Shown here piece by piece: positions 7,328 through 16,125 of a DNA stretch of 64,000 nt. Source of the DNA: Roseiarcus sp963741845. GTDB taxonomy: Bacteria; Pseudomonadota; Alphaproteobacteria; Rhizobiales; Beijerinckiaceae. The stretch covers positions 620,001 to 684,000 of the forward strand of contig CAVUJV010000016.1 in the NCBI GenBank assembly GCA_963741845.1, given 5' to 3'. A model generated the notes under the pieces. That model was not told the DNA's origin and did no database searches. It saw only the letters and a list, made by a program, of their open reading frames with translations. Position numbers and translations under genes: made by a program. Each line of letters opens with the position of its first letter. The first letter of the stretch is position 1.

Positions 7328-8585
7328 GGCGCCCGAAGAGCTGGCGGTCGTCGCTCTCGATTCGCATGGGCGCGGCGTCGCCGAGGGTGGCGCGCTCATA
7401 CCCTTCGCCCTGCCCGGCGAGCGGGTCCGCGCCCTTCGCTCCGGCCGACGCGCGGAGCTGGTCGAGATCCTCGCGCCATCGCCCGAGCGGGCCGAGCCCT
7501 TCTGCGAATGGTTCGGGCGCTGCGGCGGCTGCGCGGCGCAACATATGGGCGAGAGCCTCTATCGCGCGTGGAAGCGCGATCAGGTCACGCAAGCCCTCGA
7601 GCGCGCCGGAGTCGAAGCCGAAGTCGGCCCTCTGATCGACGCGCATGGCGAGGGACGGCGGCGCGCGGCCTTCCACGCACGCTTTCCCCATCGCGGTCCG
7701 GATGAAGTCGGCTTCATGCGCGCGGGCTCGCATGAGATCGTGTCCATCGACGCCTGCCCGCTCTTCGCGCCTTCCATGGCGGGCGCGGTTGCCGCGGCCC
7801 GCGCTCTCGCGGGCGACCTGCGGGGCCTGGGCAAACCCCTCGACATCTGGGTCACGGCGACCCTCGACGGGCTCGACGTCGACATCCGAGGCTCCGGACC
7901 GCTCGCCCTGCCGGAGACGCGCAAGCTCGTCCGCACAGCGGAGTCGCTCGACCTCGCGCGGGTGGCGAACCACGGCGCCGTCGTGATCGAGCGGCGCCCG
8001 CCGCGCGTCGCCTTCGGAGCGGCGCTCGTCTCGCCTCCGCCCGGCGGCTTCCTTCAGGCGACGGAGGAAGGCGAACGCAGGCTCGCCGCATTCGTGGAAG
8101 CCTCGCTCGGGAAAGCGAAGAAGGTCGCGGACCTCTTTTGCGGCGCGGGCGCCTTTGCGCTGCGGCTCGCCGGGAAGCGCGAAGTCTTCGCCGTCGACTC
8201 GGACGCCCGCGCGATTGCATCGCTCAGGCGCGGCGCCTCGGAAGCGCCGGGCTTGCGGGGCGTGACCGCGGAGGCGCGCGACCTCTTCCGCCGGCCTCTG
8301 AGCGCCGCCGAACTCGCGCCCTTCGACGCCGCCCTGTTCGATCCGCCGCGCGCAGGCGCCGAAGCCCAGGCGCGGGCTTTCGCCGACAGCAGGTTGCCGC
8401 TCGTCGTCGCCGTCTCCTGCAACGCCGAGACCTTCGCGCGCGACGCCCGCATCCTCATCGACGGCGGCTTCCGGATCAGCGATGTCACGCCGCTTGACCA
8501 GTTCCGCTACTCCCCCCATGTCGAAATCGCCGCCGTCTTTCGCCGGGAGAGGGCGAAGACATCTGCCCGGAGGCTCCTCAGGTGA
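7320..8585 (+). CDS. Class I SAM-dependent RNA m5U methyltransferase (RumA/TrmA family)
   Basis: A 421-residue protein. A short TRAM-like N-terminal domain precedes the iron-sulfur region CEWFGRCGGCAAQHM, with a further Cys at DACPLF. The SAM-binding loop is ADLFCGAGAFAL, followed by DPPRAG, and VAVSCNAETFARD contains the catalytic Cys of the 5-methyluridine methyltransferases. It therefore likely methylates uridine C5 in rRNA or tRNA; which site cannot be told. It overlaps tlyA by eight bases, and its own stop (TGA at 8583) overlaps the start of the following FAD oxidase gene. Confidence 0.9.
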   Translation: MAEAPEELAVVALDSHGRGVAEGGALIPFALPGERVRALRSGRRAELVEILAPSPERAEPFCEWFGRCGGCAAQHMGESLYRAWKRDQVTQALERAGVEAEVGPLIDAHGEGRRRAAFHARFPHRGPDEVGFMRAGSHEIVSIDACPLFAPSMAGAVAAARALAGDLRGLGKPLDIWVTATLDGLDVDIRGSGPLALPETRKLVRTAESLDLARVANHGAVVIERRPPRVAFGAALVSPPPGGFLQATEEGERRLAAFVEASLGKAKKVADLFCGAGAFALRLAGKREVFAVDSDARAIASLRRGASEAPGLRGVTAEARDLFRRPLSAAELAPFDAALFDPPRAGAEAQARAFADSRLPLVVAVSCNAETFARDARILIDGGFRISDVTPLDQFRYSPHVEIAAVFRRERAKTSARRLLR

Positions 8586-10006
8586 ACGCAATCGCGCGCG
8601 ACGCGGCGCTTTCCGCATTCCGCGCCATTGTCGGGGACAACCACGTCCTCACCGATCCTGCGATGATCGAGGGCGCGCTTGTCGAGCCGCGCGGCCTTTA
8701 TCGCGGCAAGGCCCTCGCGCTCGTGCGGCCGGGTTCGACCGAGGAAGTCGCCGCTATCGTCGCCTTCTGCAACGACGCGCGCATCGGGATCGTGCCTCAG
8801 GGCGGCAACACGGGGCTCGTCGGCGGGCAGACGCCGGACGAAAGCGGCGACGAGATCATCCTCTCGACCCAGCGGCTCAGGGCGATCCGCGAAGTCGACC
8901 CGCATGCGGACGTGATGATCTGCGAGGCGGGCGTGACGCTCGCGGAAGCGCAGGCCGCCGCCCTCGCGGCTGACCGGCTGTTTCCGCTCTCGCTCGCCTC
9001 CGAGGGGACCTGCACGATCGGCGGCAATCTTTCGACCAACGCCGGCGGCGTGACGGTGATCGCTTACGGCAACATGCGCGACCTCGTGACCGGGGTCGAA
9101 GCGGTGCTCGCGGACGGCAGCGTCATCCATACGCTGAGCAAGCTGCGCAAGGACAATACGGGCTACGATGTGCGGGGCCTGTTCGTCGGCGCGGAAGGAA
9201 CGCTCGGGATCGTCACGGCGGCGTCGCTGCGCCTCTTTCCGAACCCACGCGCCCGCGCGACGGCTTTCGTCGGCCTCGCCTCGCCCGAGCACGCCCTCGA
9301 CCTGCTCGCGCTGGCGCGCGAACGGCTCGGCGCCGGCGTGACCAGTTTCGAGCTCATGGCCCGGATGGCTTACGAAATGCCGATCGCGCACGGGCTTGCC
9401 CGACCGCCCCTTCAGGCCGCGCATCCCTGGTACGTCCTCCTGGAAGTCTCGTCCCAGATCGCCGCGGGCCTGGACGAAGCCTTTGCGGACATGCTCGGCG
9501 CAGCGCTGGAGCGCGGCATCGTGCAGGACGCGGCCATCGCCGCGTCGCTGGAGCAGCGTCACGACTTCTGGACTCTGCGCGAGACGATCCCCGAGGCGCA
9601 GAAGCACGAAGGCGGCTCGATCAAGCATGACGTTGCGGTCGCGGTCGGCGATACGCCGCGCTTCATCGCCGAGGCGACACGAGCGGTCGAGGCGTTCGAG
9701 CCAGGTTGCAGGGTTGTGTGCTTCGGCCACCTCGGCGACGGCAACATGCATTTCAATGTGTCGCAACCGACCGACGCCGACACTGCGGTTTTCCTCTCAC
9801 GCTGGGACGCGATGAATGAGGTTGTGCATCAAATTGTCGCACGGTTCGGCGGCTCTTTCTCCGCCGAGCATGGAATCGGCCGCCTGAAACGAGGTTTGCT
9901 GGCCCAATCCAAGGATCCCGCCGCCCTGGCAGACGATGCGCGCCGTCAAAAAGGCGCTCGACCCCAACGGAATCATGAACCCCGGCAAGATTTTCTGATC
10001 CGATAG
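8582..10006 (+). CDS. FAD-binding oxidoreductase (GlcD / D-2-hydroxyacid dehydrogenase type), C-terminus out of frame
   Basis: The protein has the VAO-type FAD domain (PQGGNTGLVGGQTP near residue 75; CTIGGNLSTNAGG near 140; GLFVGAEGTLGIVTAA near 200) and the GlcD-type cap with GHLGDGNMHFNV near 375 and SAEHGIGRLKR near 430. Such enzymes oxidise D-lactate, glycolate or D-2-hydroxyglutarate; the substrate is not determinable here. The last ~22 residues are non-homologous, while the other frame from the ATG at 9936 reads MRAVKKALDPNGIMNPGKIF and stops at 9998, exactly the family's C-terminus. One base has been gained or lost near 9930. Confidence 0.85.
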   Translation: MNAIARDAALSAFRAIVGDNHVLTDPAMIEGALVEPRGLYRGKALALVRPGSTEEVAAIVAFCNDARIGIVPQGGNTGLVGGQTPDESGDEIILSTQRLRAIREVDPHADVMICEAGVTLAEAQAAALAADRLFPLSLASEGTCTIGGNLSTNAGGVTVIAYGNMRDLVTGVEAVLADGSVIHTLSKLRKDNTGYDVRGLFVGAEGTLGIVTAASLRLFPNPRARATAFVGLASPEHALDLLALARERLGAGVTSFELMARMAYEMPIAHGLARPPLQAAHPWYVLLEVSSQIAAGLDEAFADMLGAALERGIVQDAAIAASLEQRHDFWTLRETIPEAQKHEGGSIKHDVAVAVGDTPRFIAEATRAVEAFEPGCRVVCFGHLGDGNMHFNVSQPTDADTAVFLSRWDAMNEVVHQIVARFGGSFSAEHGIGRLKRGLLAQSKDPAALADDARRQKGARPQRNHEPRQDFLIR

Positions 10007-10043
10007 CGTCCCGCCCTCGATCGGCGCCGCAACGCAACCACTG

Positions 10044-10072
10044 TTGACACGTTACGTAAGGTTGCGTTATGC
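10044..10072 (+). promoter_or_regulatory. Candidate sigma-70-type promoter of the first PEP-CTERM gene
   Basis: TTGACA at 10044-10049 and TTATGC at 10067-10072 are separated by 17 bases, 56 bases upstream of the ATG at 10128. The -35 box is a perfect consensus match. Confidence 0.55.
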
Positions 10073-10127
10073 CTTACTCGTTAAGGCAAATAAGTTGGTT
10101 GCGGTACCATCGGGGAGAATAATCATT

Positions 10128-10814
10128 ATGGGTAAGGCTCTTACAACCACTGCCGGTGCAGCCCTTGGCTTGGGGCTTGCCGTTCTCGGCGCGATGAACG
10201 CGTCCGCTGCGACCCAGTTCACGGTCGGCGACATCACTGTTCATTATCTGGGCGAGGTCGACACCAGCTTCCCTCTGGTCAGTCAGCCTCTGGCCACGAG
10301 CACGAGCAGTCCGTTTGTCGGACAGATCATGACGGGTTCGCCTGGCACCCTGCCCGGCAATCCGGGCTGGGATCCCTACGGATCCACCGACACCACCCAT
10401 GAGTGGTGGGGTATTTACCAGGGCTACGCCAACTTCGCTCAGTCGGCGGTCTCATCGCTGGCCTTCATCTGGGGATCGCCCAACTACAACGATCCCGCCA
10501 ATACGAACTACCTGACGTTCTCCTACGCCGGGGGGTCGGCGACGGTGAAGGCCTCCGATCTTTACTCGAACTTCAACAACGTCGCGCCCCCGATCGACAA
10601 CGGCAACCACCCTGGTTATCTGCTGTCGTTCACCAGTTCGTCTCCGATCAACAACGTGCAGGCTGGCTTGCTCGGCAACTCCGCCGACTTTGAGTTCGCG
10701 TTCACAACCGGCGTTCCCGAGCCGGCGACCTGGGGCATGATGCTCGTAGGTTTCGCCGGGGTGGCCTTCCTCGGATTGCGACGCAAGCGGCAGCCGATCG
10801 CGCTATCGCTCTGA
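10128..10814 (+). CDS. PEP-CTERM sorting domain protein
   Basis: A 228-residue exported protein. A signal peptide spans about residues 1-26 (ending in NASAA), followed by a Gly/Ser/Thr/Asn-rich beta-type body. The C-terminal 27 residues are a PEP-CTERM signal: VPEPATWGMMLVGFAG, a hydrophobic span and RRKR. PEP-CTERM proteins are processed by an exosortase and usually associate with the envelope or exopolysaccharide. A GGGGAG ribosome-binding site precedes the ATG. No exosortase gene is seen in this window. The gene stands alone with its own promoter and terminator. Confidence 0.85.
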   Translation: MGKALTTTAGAALGLGLAVLGAMNASAATQFTVGDITVHYLGEVDTSFPLVSQPLATSTSSPFVGQIMTGSPGTLPGNPGWDPYGSTDTTHEWWGIYQGYANFAQSAVSSLAFIWGSPNYNDPANTNYLTFSYAGGSATVKASDLYSNFNNVAPPIDNGNHPGYLLSFTSSSPINNVQAGLLGNSADFEFAFTTGVPEPATWGMMLVGFAGVAFLGLRRKRQPIALSL

Positions 10815-10891
10815 ACGAGTCCTGACAAGCGCGAGCGCCTTAGGCCGCATCCGGCGCTCGCCATAAGTCCGGACCCGCGACGAACACCAAA

Positions 10892-10919
10892 GAAAGGCCG
10901 CCCTTCGGGGCGGCCTTTC
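10892..10919 (+). terminator. Terminator-like hairpin after the PEP-CTERM gene
   Basis: GAAAGGCCGCCC and GGGCGGCCTTTC pair perfectly around a TTCG tetraloop. There is only a short T run, but the stem of twelve pairs is strong. Confidence 0.7.
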
Positions 10920-11033
10920 GGCGTCCGAGGCGGGTGGCGCGGTCTGGCGCAGCCCTCTATTCTTACGGGGCAATTTGAGATTCGTGCGGATTCGAGCGCG
11001 AAATTGCGCCTGAGCGTTGGACGTCGACCGGGA

Positions 11034-11786
11034 ATGAAAGCGGAAGGAGCATCGAGGCTCGCGGCATTGGCCGCGCTGACCAGTCTGCTTGCGCTCATCG
11101 CCCAAAGCGCCCTTGCCGCCTGCGCGCCAAAAGACTTCGACGGCGCGAGTTTTGTCGCCTGCGCCTTCGATCCCCGCCGCGATGACATGCGCCTCTTCTG
11201 GAAGGGACCCGACGGGCAGGCCTTCGGGTCCTTCCTGGCGCTCGCCGAGGCCCTGAAGGCCCGAGGGCAAAAGCTCGTCTTCGCCATGAACGCCGGGATG
11301 TTCGAGGAAGACCTATCGCCCGTCGGCCTCTTCATCGAAAACGGGCGCAGATTGCGCAGGGCGAACACCCGGAACGGCGGCGGCAATTTCCACATGAAGC
11401 CGAACGGCGTCTTCTGGATCGGCGACGGCGTCGCGGGCGTCGCCGAAACGGGCCGCTTCCTCGCCAATCCTCCGTCCGCGCGATACGCGACCCAATCCGG
11501 CCCGATGCTCGTCATCGACGGCCAGATCCATCCCCGCATCCGCCCCGACGGCACATCGGAGAAGATCCGAAACGGCGTCGGGGTGCGCGAGGACGGCTCG
11601 GTCGTCTTCGCCATCGCCGAGAGCCCGGTCACCTTCAATTCCTTCGCCCGCCTGTTCCGCGACGGGCTCGGTTGCCGCAACGCCCTTTTCCTCGACGGCT
11701 CCGTGTCCTCGCTCTATGCGCCCGGGCTCAACCGCGACGACGAACTGACGAAAATCGGGCCGATCGTCGGAGTCGTCGAGAAATAG
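11034..11786 (+). CDS. DUF2233 phosphodiester glycosidase-like protein, exported
   Basis: A 250-residue protein with a signal peptide (about residues 1-29) and a single DUF2233/NAGPA domain: KLVFAMNAGMFEEDLSPVGL, FHMKPNGVFWI, ATQSGPMLVIDG, RNGVGVREDGSVVFAI, and the closing FLDGSVSSLYAPG. The family is related to the enzyme that uncovers mannose-6-phosphate by cleaving a phosphodiester-linked sugar, so a periplasmic glycosidase is likely. I chose the ATG at 11034; the TTG at 11004 adds ten residues before the signal peptide and has no better ribosome-binding site. Confidence 0.8.
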   Translation: MKAEGASRLAALAALTSLLALIAQSALAACAPKDFDGASFVACAFDPRRDDMRLFWKGPDGQAFGSFLALAEALKARGQKLVFAMNAGMFEEDLSPVGLFIENGRRLRRANTRNGGGNFHMKPNGVFWIGDGVAGVAETGRFLANPPSARYATQSGPMLVIDGQIHPRIRPDGTSEKIRNGVGVREDGSVVFAIAESPVTFNSFARLFRDGLGCRNALFLDGSVSSLYAPGLNRDDELTKIGPIVGVVEK

Positions 11787-11805
11787 AGCCTTCTCCCGCT
11801 CGCGG

Positions 11806-12348
11806 TCACGGAGGGCTGGTGGCGGCGCCCGCCCCGAGCGGCCTTTGCAGAAGCGGCACGTCGACCCAGCGCCCGAACTTGAATCCGACCGCTTTCAGCA
11901 CCCCCACGGGCTCGAACCCGAAGCGGCGATGCAGGGCGACCGAACCCGCATTCGCGCCATCGCCCACGACGGCGATCATCTGCCGCCAGGGTCCGGCCTC
12001 GCAGCGGGCGATCAGGTCCCGAAGCAGGGCAGAGCCGACGCCCCGCCCCTCAAGACCGCTCGCGACATAGACGGAATCCTCGATCGTGTGACGATAGGCG
12101 GCCCGAGCATGGTAGAGCCCCGCATAGGCGTAACCTGCCACCCCTTCCGGAGCCTCGGCGACGAGATAGGGCAGCCCGGCATCGAGAACCTTTCGGCGGC
12201 GCGCGAGCATCTCGTCGAGCGAGGGCGGATCTTCCTCGAAGGTGGCGAGCGAATTCAGGACGTAGTGGGCATAAATGTCCCGGACCCGGACCATGTCCTC
12301 CTCGGTCGCGTCGCGAACATGGCCCTGAAAGCGTGCGCCCCTGCTCAC
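11806..12348 (-). CDS. GNAT family N-acetyltransferase (phosphinothricin acetyltransferase-like)
   Basis: A 180-residue acetyltransferase. VRDATEEDMVRVRDIYAHYV opens the fold, followed by TFEEDPPSL, YAYAGLYHARAAYRHTIEDS and the acetyl-CoA loop GLEGRGVGSALLRDL, and then SVALHRRFGFEPVGVLKAVG. This pattern is that of the Pat/Bar subgroup that acetylates phosphinothricin, methionine sulfoximine or related amines. The start is the GTG at 12348, whose TGA overlap with the glutamate dehydrogenase stop (GTGA) indicates translational coupling in one operon. Confidence 0.85.
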   Translation of the reverse strand: MSRGARFQGHVRDATEEDMVRVRDIYAHYVLNSLATFEEDPPSLDEMLARRRKVLDAGLPYLVAEAPEGVAGYAYAGLYHARAAYRHTIEDSVYVASGLEGRGVGSALLRDLIARCEAGPWRQMIAVVGDGANAGSVALHRRFGFEPVGVLKAVGFKFGRWVDVPLLQRPLGAGAATSPP

Positions 12349-13574
12349 GGGAAAAGCCCCCTCGCCTGCTTGGCCTTCCGCACGCGCTCGACTCCGATCG
12401 CCATCGCGGCGGTGCGGGTCGAGACCCCGTCGCGCTTGGCGCGCGCGACGACCATCATCCACGAGCGGTCGAGAGCGCGCTCAAGCCTGTCCATCACCTC
12501 GTCCTTCGACCAGAAATATTGCTGCAGGTCCTGCACCCATTCGAAATAGCTGACGATGACGCCGCCCGCGTTGCAGAGGATGTCCGGGATCACGAAGACC
12601 TCGTCGTTGCGCTCGGCGAGCACGCGGTCGGCATCGGGCGTGGTCGGACCATTGGCGCCCTCGGCGATGATCCGGCAGTTGAGGCGGCGCGCGACATCGG
12701 CGTCGATCACCCGCTCGATCGCGCAAGGCGCGAGAACGTCGCAGCGCTGCTCCAGAAGCTCGCGCGCCCCGATCGCCGCCTCCCTCGACCAGCCCGCGAG
12801 CGCGCCTGTCCGGTGAGCGTGGTCGACGAGAGAGCCGACATCGAGGCCCTTCGGGTCGTAATAGGCGGCGGTGTGGTCGCCGGCGCCGATCACCTTCACG
12901 CCCCGCTCGTTGAGGCCGATCGCGGCGTGAGAACCGACATTGCCGAAACCCTGAACGATGGCGGTCGCGCCCATCGGATCGATCTCGAGATGCTCCATCG
13001 CGCGGAAGGCGAGGAAGGCGACGCCGTGACCGGTCGCCTCGCGCCGGCCGAGCGTGCCGCCGGTGCCGACCGGCTTGCCCGTGACGATCTCCGGCACCGT
13101 GACGCCCTGATACATGGAATAGGTGTCCATGAACCAGGCCATCACCTGCTCGTCCGTCCCCATGTCGGGCGCCATCACATCGACCCGCGGACCGACGAAG
13201 GGGATCATCTCCTGCATGTAGCGGCGGGAGAGATTTTCGAGCTCCCGCAGGCTGAGCGAGCGCGGGTCGACCGCGACGCCCCCCTTGCCGCCGCCGTAAG
13301 GCAGTTCGGCCAGCGCGCATTTCCAGCTCATCCAGATCGCAAGCGCCGCCACCTCGCCGATATCGACATTGGGCGCGAAGCGCGTGCCGCCCTTGGCCGG
13401 ACCGAGCGTCAGGTGATGCTGCACCCGAAAGCCCGCGAAGACCACCTCACGGCCGTCATCCATATGGATCGGCACCGAGACGACGATCGCCCGCTTCGGA
13501 TAGAGGAGCCGGCTGCGGTTCGTCTCCGGAATGTCCAGATGATCGGCAATGACGCGAAACTGCTCCCGCGCCAT
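12345..13574 (-). CDS. Glu/Leu/Phe/Val dehydrogenase (glutamate dehydrogenase)
   Basis: A 409-residue NAD(P)-dependent amino acid dehydrogenase. The N-terminal dimerisation domain contains GGTRFAP, then the catalytic lysine region CALAELPYGGGKGG near residue 90-105 and APDMGTDEQVMAW. The Rossmann domain shows VQGFGNVGSHAA near 205, and CAIERVIDADVA and EGANGPTTPDAD follow. Length and motifs fit the ~415-residue hexameric glutamate dehydrogenases, which interconvert glutamate and 2-oxoglutarate. It is the first gene of a pair with the GNAT gene. Confidence 0.9.
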   Translation of the reverse strand: MAREQFRVIADHLDIPETNRSRLLYPKRAIVVSVPIHMDDGREVVFAGFRVQHHLTLGPAKGGTRFAPNVDIGEVAALAIWMSWKCALAELPYGGGKGGVAVDPRSLSLRELENLSRRYMQEMIPFVGPRVDVMAPDMGTDEQVMAWFMDTYSMYQGVTVPEIVTGKPVGTGGTLGRREATGHGVAFLAFRAMEHLEIDPMGATAIVQGFGNVGSHAAIGLNERGVKVIGAGDHTAAYYDPKGLDVGSLVDHAHRTGALAGWSREAAIGARELLEQRCDVLAPCAIERVIDADVARRLNCRIIAEGANGPTTPDADRVLAERNDEVFVIPDILCNAGGVIVSYFEWVQDLQQYFWSKDEVMDRLERALDRSWMMVVARAKRDGVSTRTAAMAIGVERVRKAKQARGLFP

Positions 13575-13675
13575 CTCGAAGACGGGACCCGCATAAAGAG
13601 CTTTGCATGGGGATTCTCTTGGAGACTGGCGTTGCAGCGGGACTGCGACGGAGGACGCCGACCTGGGAGGGAATG

Positions 13676-13738
13676 TTTAGCGTTCCGTTTTGTGGGATTC
13701 CAAGGCGTTAAGGCCGAATTTAGCGTCGTGTCGCCGCG
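13676..13738 (-). repeat. 58-base dispersed element, copy 2 (inverted)
   Basis: Read on the minus strand, CACGACGCTAAATTCGGCC and the following bases parallel the copy at 6459-6519 through to AACGCT near 13680. The copies differ at about a quarter of positions plus small indels, so this is an old repeat family. Confidence 0.6.
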
Positions 13739-13933
13739 TCCGACCTCCCCGCCCTGGCGATTGCCGCTTCCGCAACTCGCGGATGCGGCCCCCGACCCTT
13801 GTGGACCCGGCCCACGATAGTTCGGATTATCAGGGCGCCCCGCCTGTTCGGCAAGAAAATGTCGATTCAATTTCGCGCGCCGGAAGAAGAGGCGGCCTGT
13901 CGGTCATTGGCAGGAATTGGCCGGGACTTCCGC

Positions 13934-13961
13934 TTGACTTCGCGGCTTCGCTGACTAATGT
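13934..13961 (+). promoter_or_regulatory. Candidate promoter of rpmG
   Basis: TTGACT at 13934-13939 and TAATGT at 13956-13961 have a 16-base spacer and lie about 90 bases before the rpmG start. Confidence 0.45.
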
Positions 13962-14048
13962 GCGCGGCACGAAGCGCCCGGGGCTCGTCCTCGGGCCTTT
14001 TTCTGTTTCCGGCGCCTTGGGCGCCTCTCGTTCAAGGACTTCACGCCC

Positions 14049-14216
14049 ATGGCCAAGGCCGCTTCGCTCAAGATCAAGCTGCTGTCGACCGCCGACACCG
14101 GCTATTTCTACGTGACCAAGAAGAACGCGCGCACCAAGACCGAGAAGCTCAGCTTCACGAAATACGACCCGGTCGCGCGCAAGCACGTCGAGTTCAAGGA
14201 AACGAAGATCAAGTAA
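14049..14216 (+). CDS. rpmG: 50S ribosomal protein L33
   Basis: A 55-residue L33. It starts MAKAASLKIKLLSTADTGYF and ends with RKHVEFKETKIK. It is the cysteine-free form (no CxxC pair), as usual for alphaproteobacteria. It stands alone between its own promoter and terminator. Confidence 0.95.
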   Translation: MAKAASLKIKLLSTADTGYFYVTKKNARTKTEKLSFTKYDPVARKHVEFKETKIK

Positions 14217-14814
14217 GCCGCTTCGGCTTCGGATCGGACGGAAAAGGGCGCCGGATCGGCGCCCTTTTCTTTTCATGCGGCCTCCGGCGAAGCGCGCCTA
14301 TTCCGGCTTCGGCATCTTCGCATAGACCTGCGCCCGGCATGATGGCGAAGACCAGCGTCGAAGGCGTTTCCCCCGGCTTGAAGGGGCCGGGCACGGCGTT
14401 CTTCACGGGCGGGAGGCTTCTGAGATAGGCGACGATGGCCCGCGCGTCGTCGGGCGAAAGATTCGCGAGTGCGCGCCAGGGCATGATCGGCGCCAGTTCG
14501 CGGCCGTCGGGACGCATTCCCGAAGTCATCGCGACGATGATCTGATCGTCGGTCCAGTTCCCCAGGCCAGTTTCCTTGTCCGGCGTCAGGTTGCGGCCTG
14601 CGAATACGCCCTGCCCCGGAATGGCGAAGCCGACCTCGGAGCCGCTCAGCGCCTTCGAGAAATCCGGCTTGCCGAGAAAAGACCCCGGCGTATGGCAGTC
14701 GTTACAGCCCCCGAGCGTCACGAGATACTTGCCCCGCTCGACCGGCGATTCGGCGGATGCCGCACTCGCGGCAAGCATCGCGGCCGCTGCGAGCGGCACA
14801 GCAGATTTGCGCAT
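14209..14814 (-). CDS. c-type cytochrome, single haem, C-terminus out of frame
   Basis: A signal peptide (about residues 1-23, ending ASAAS AES) is followed by the haem-binding CNDCH near residue 37 (a CxxCH motif), and IMPWRALANLSPDDARAIVAYLRSLPP, the distal methionine region of class I cytochromes c. It is exported and probably periplasmic; the redox partner is unknown. The ATG at 14814 directly opens the signal peptide. In frame, the last ~35 residues read through the rpmG terminator and overlap the end of rpmG. In the +1 frame, after IMPGA, VYAKMPKPE stops at 14298, which is more plausible. A single-base change near 14325 is likely. Confidence 0.75.
   Translation of the reverse strand: MRKSAVPLAAAAMLAASAASAESPVERGKYLVTLGGCNDCHTPGSFLGKPDFSKALSGSEVGFAIPGQGVFAGRNLTPDKETGLGNWTDDQIIVAMTSGMRPDGRELAPIMPWRALANLSPDDARAIVAYLRSLPPVKNAVPGPFKPGETPSTLVFAIMPGAGLCEDAEAGIGALRRRPHEKKRAPIRRPFPSDPKPKRLT
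14242..14268. terminator. Hairpin terminator after rpmG
   Basis: AAAAGGGCGCC and GGCGCCCTTTT pair around a short loop with flanking T on the plus strand and A on the other. It lies between the convergent rpmG and cytochrome c genes and may serve both. Confidence 0.75.
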
Positions 14815-15259
14815 GAAATCCTCCCCTTCCCCATTGGCATGACCAGCGCCACCGCTGCTCACGCAATTGTGATAGTCCGCGAGAACAATGGCGGGAAGTT
14901 GACGGCCGGATTGCAGCCGGTGAGGCTGTGCGCTGCAGCAACCGATGCGGCTCTCCCCTCGGCGCCCGCGGGTCTGTCCCCCGTAGGACCGCTTCTGGCC
15001 ATGATCACGAAAATGTGATCGTTAGCGGAAGCGGCAGCTAGAGCTGACGAAGGGGTACTGTTTTATTTTTTATAAAGAAATCCGACGCTTGGCGATCCAC
15101 TGTGAAACCGCGGGAAACCCGCTCGCTTTTGGCTTATTCGAACAGTTCATTGGAGAGATTGACGGCCTCCTAAATTGCAGTTCATTGTTGGTATGGGATC
15201 CGGGTAGTCCGAATCCCGTGGTGGGCTATTTTCACGTTCACTCTGAAGGGGAAGTAACT
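14815..15259. other. Intergenic region upstream of the second PEP-CTERM gene
   Basis: There is no gene in these 445 bases. The part from about 15055 to 15080 is strikingly AT-rich for this genome (TTTTATTTTTTATAAAG). No confident -35/-10 pair was found. Confidence 0.5.
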
Positions 15260-15844
15260 ATGGCAAAGCTTTTGCTTGCTACTGTCGCGATTGGAGCGAT
15301 TTCTCTCTCAACCGCCGCTTTTGCGGCGTTCCCGGGTTTTGGACAGAACCCGCAGGGACCGGAATTTCTGATCACGTTCACCGACAACGGGATCAGCACG
15401 GCGCTGAATCCGGTGTATTCCACCGATCCGGGACCTTATGACGGCATCGAGGATACGTATTTCGGGGTCGTCAACAACAGCTCGAAGACGGTTTCGAGCT
15501 TCACGCTGACCAGCACAACCAACCAACCTATTGGCGCCTTCGACGGCGATGGGATCGACACTTACGGCGCTGGCACGAACGGGATGGACACGTCGGGTTA
15601 TGGCGGCCCGAATGCGTACTTCACCAATATCGCCTCCAATTTCGCCTCCCTGACGGTCAACTTCATCACGCCGATTGCTGCGAACGGAGGAACCGACATC
15701 TTCTCGCTCGAGGAGTCGGTCAGTCTCTCCAGCACGGTCGTCGGGACGCCTGAAGCCTCGACCTGGGCGATGATGCTGCTCGGTCTGGGCGGCCTTGGCC
15801 TCGCGGGCGTGCGCGGCGCGCGGCGGAAGCAGATGGCGCTTTAA
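15260..15844 (+). CDS. PEP-CTERM-type exported protein, variant PEAS motif
   Basis: A 194-residue protein: a signal peptide of about 22 residues (MAKLLLATVAIGAISLSTAA), a Gly/Asn/Ser-rich body, and a C-terminal sorting signal TPEASTWAMMLLGLGG followed by a hydrophobic span and RGARRKQ. The proline of the usual PEP is replaced by Ala-Ser (PEAST), while the W-A-M-M and the basic tail are kept. GGGGAAG upstream of the ATG at 15260 decides the start. It has its own terminator. Its function is unknown. Confidence 0.8.
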   Translation: MAKLLLATVAIGAISLSTAAFAAFPGFGQNPQGPEFLITFTDNGISTALNPVYSTDPGPYDGIEDTYFGVVNNSSKTVSSFTLTSTTNQPIGAFDGDGIDTYGAGTNGMDTSGYGGPNAYFTNIASNFASLTVNFITPIAANGGTDIFSLEESVSLSSTVVGTPEASTWAMMLLGLGGLGLAGVRGARRKQMAL

Positions 15845-15880
15845 GCGCCAAACCGCGGGACTTTTGTCCCGCTGAACTTG

Positions 15881-15904
15881 AAAAGCCGCCTTCGGGCGGC
15901 TTTT
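15881..15904 (+). terminator. Terminator of the second PEP-CTERM gene
   Basis: AAAAGCCGCC and GGCGGCTTTT pair around TTCG and are followed by CTTTTG. This is a classic Rho-independent signal. Confidence 0.85.
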
Positions 15905-16125
15905 CTTTTGTCCCGCGCCGACCCGCGCGCACCCCTCCATATTCCGCTGACCATCCGCCGTCTTCTCGCAGTCACCGTGAGAATTGTCGCAAAAGCGTCG
16001 CGCGTTCACGGAAACGTCAAGCGCCTCGAAACACAATCCCTTGTCGCGCCCAGGAAAACGGCGCAGATTCGCGTTTCAACCTGCCATCCTCTGGTGAATG
16101 CAGGGATAAGCGGAGGGAAACGTTC

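Larger units (their letters stand above)
13575..14048. other. Intergenic region between divergent gdh-type gene and rpmG
   Basis: This 474-base interval has no credible gene. It holds the 58-base dispersed element (13676-13738) and a good candidate promoter for rpmG (13934-13961). Confidence 0.7.
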
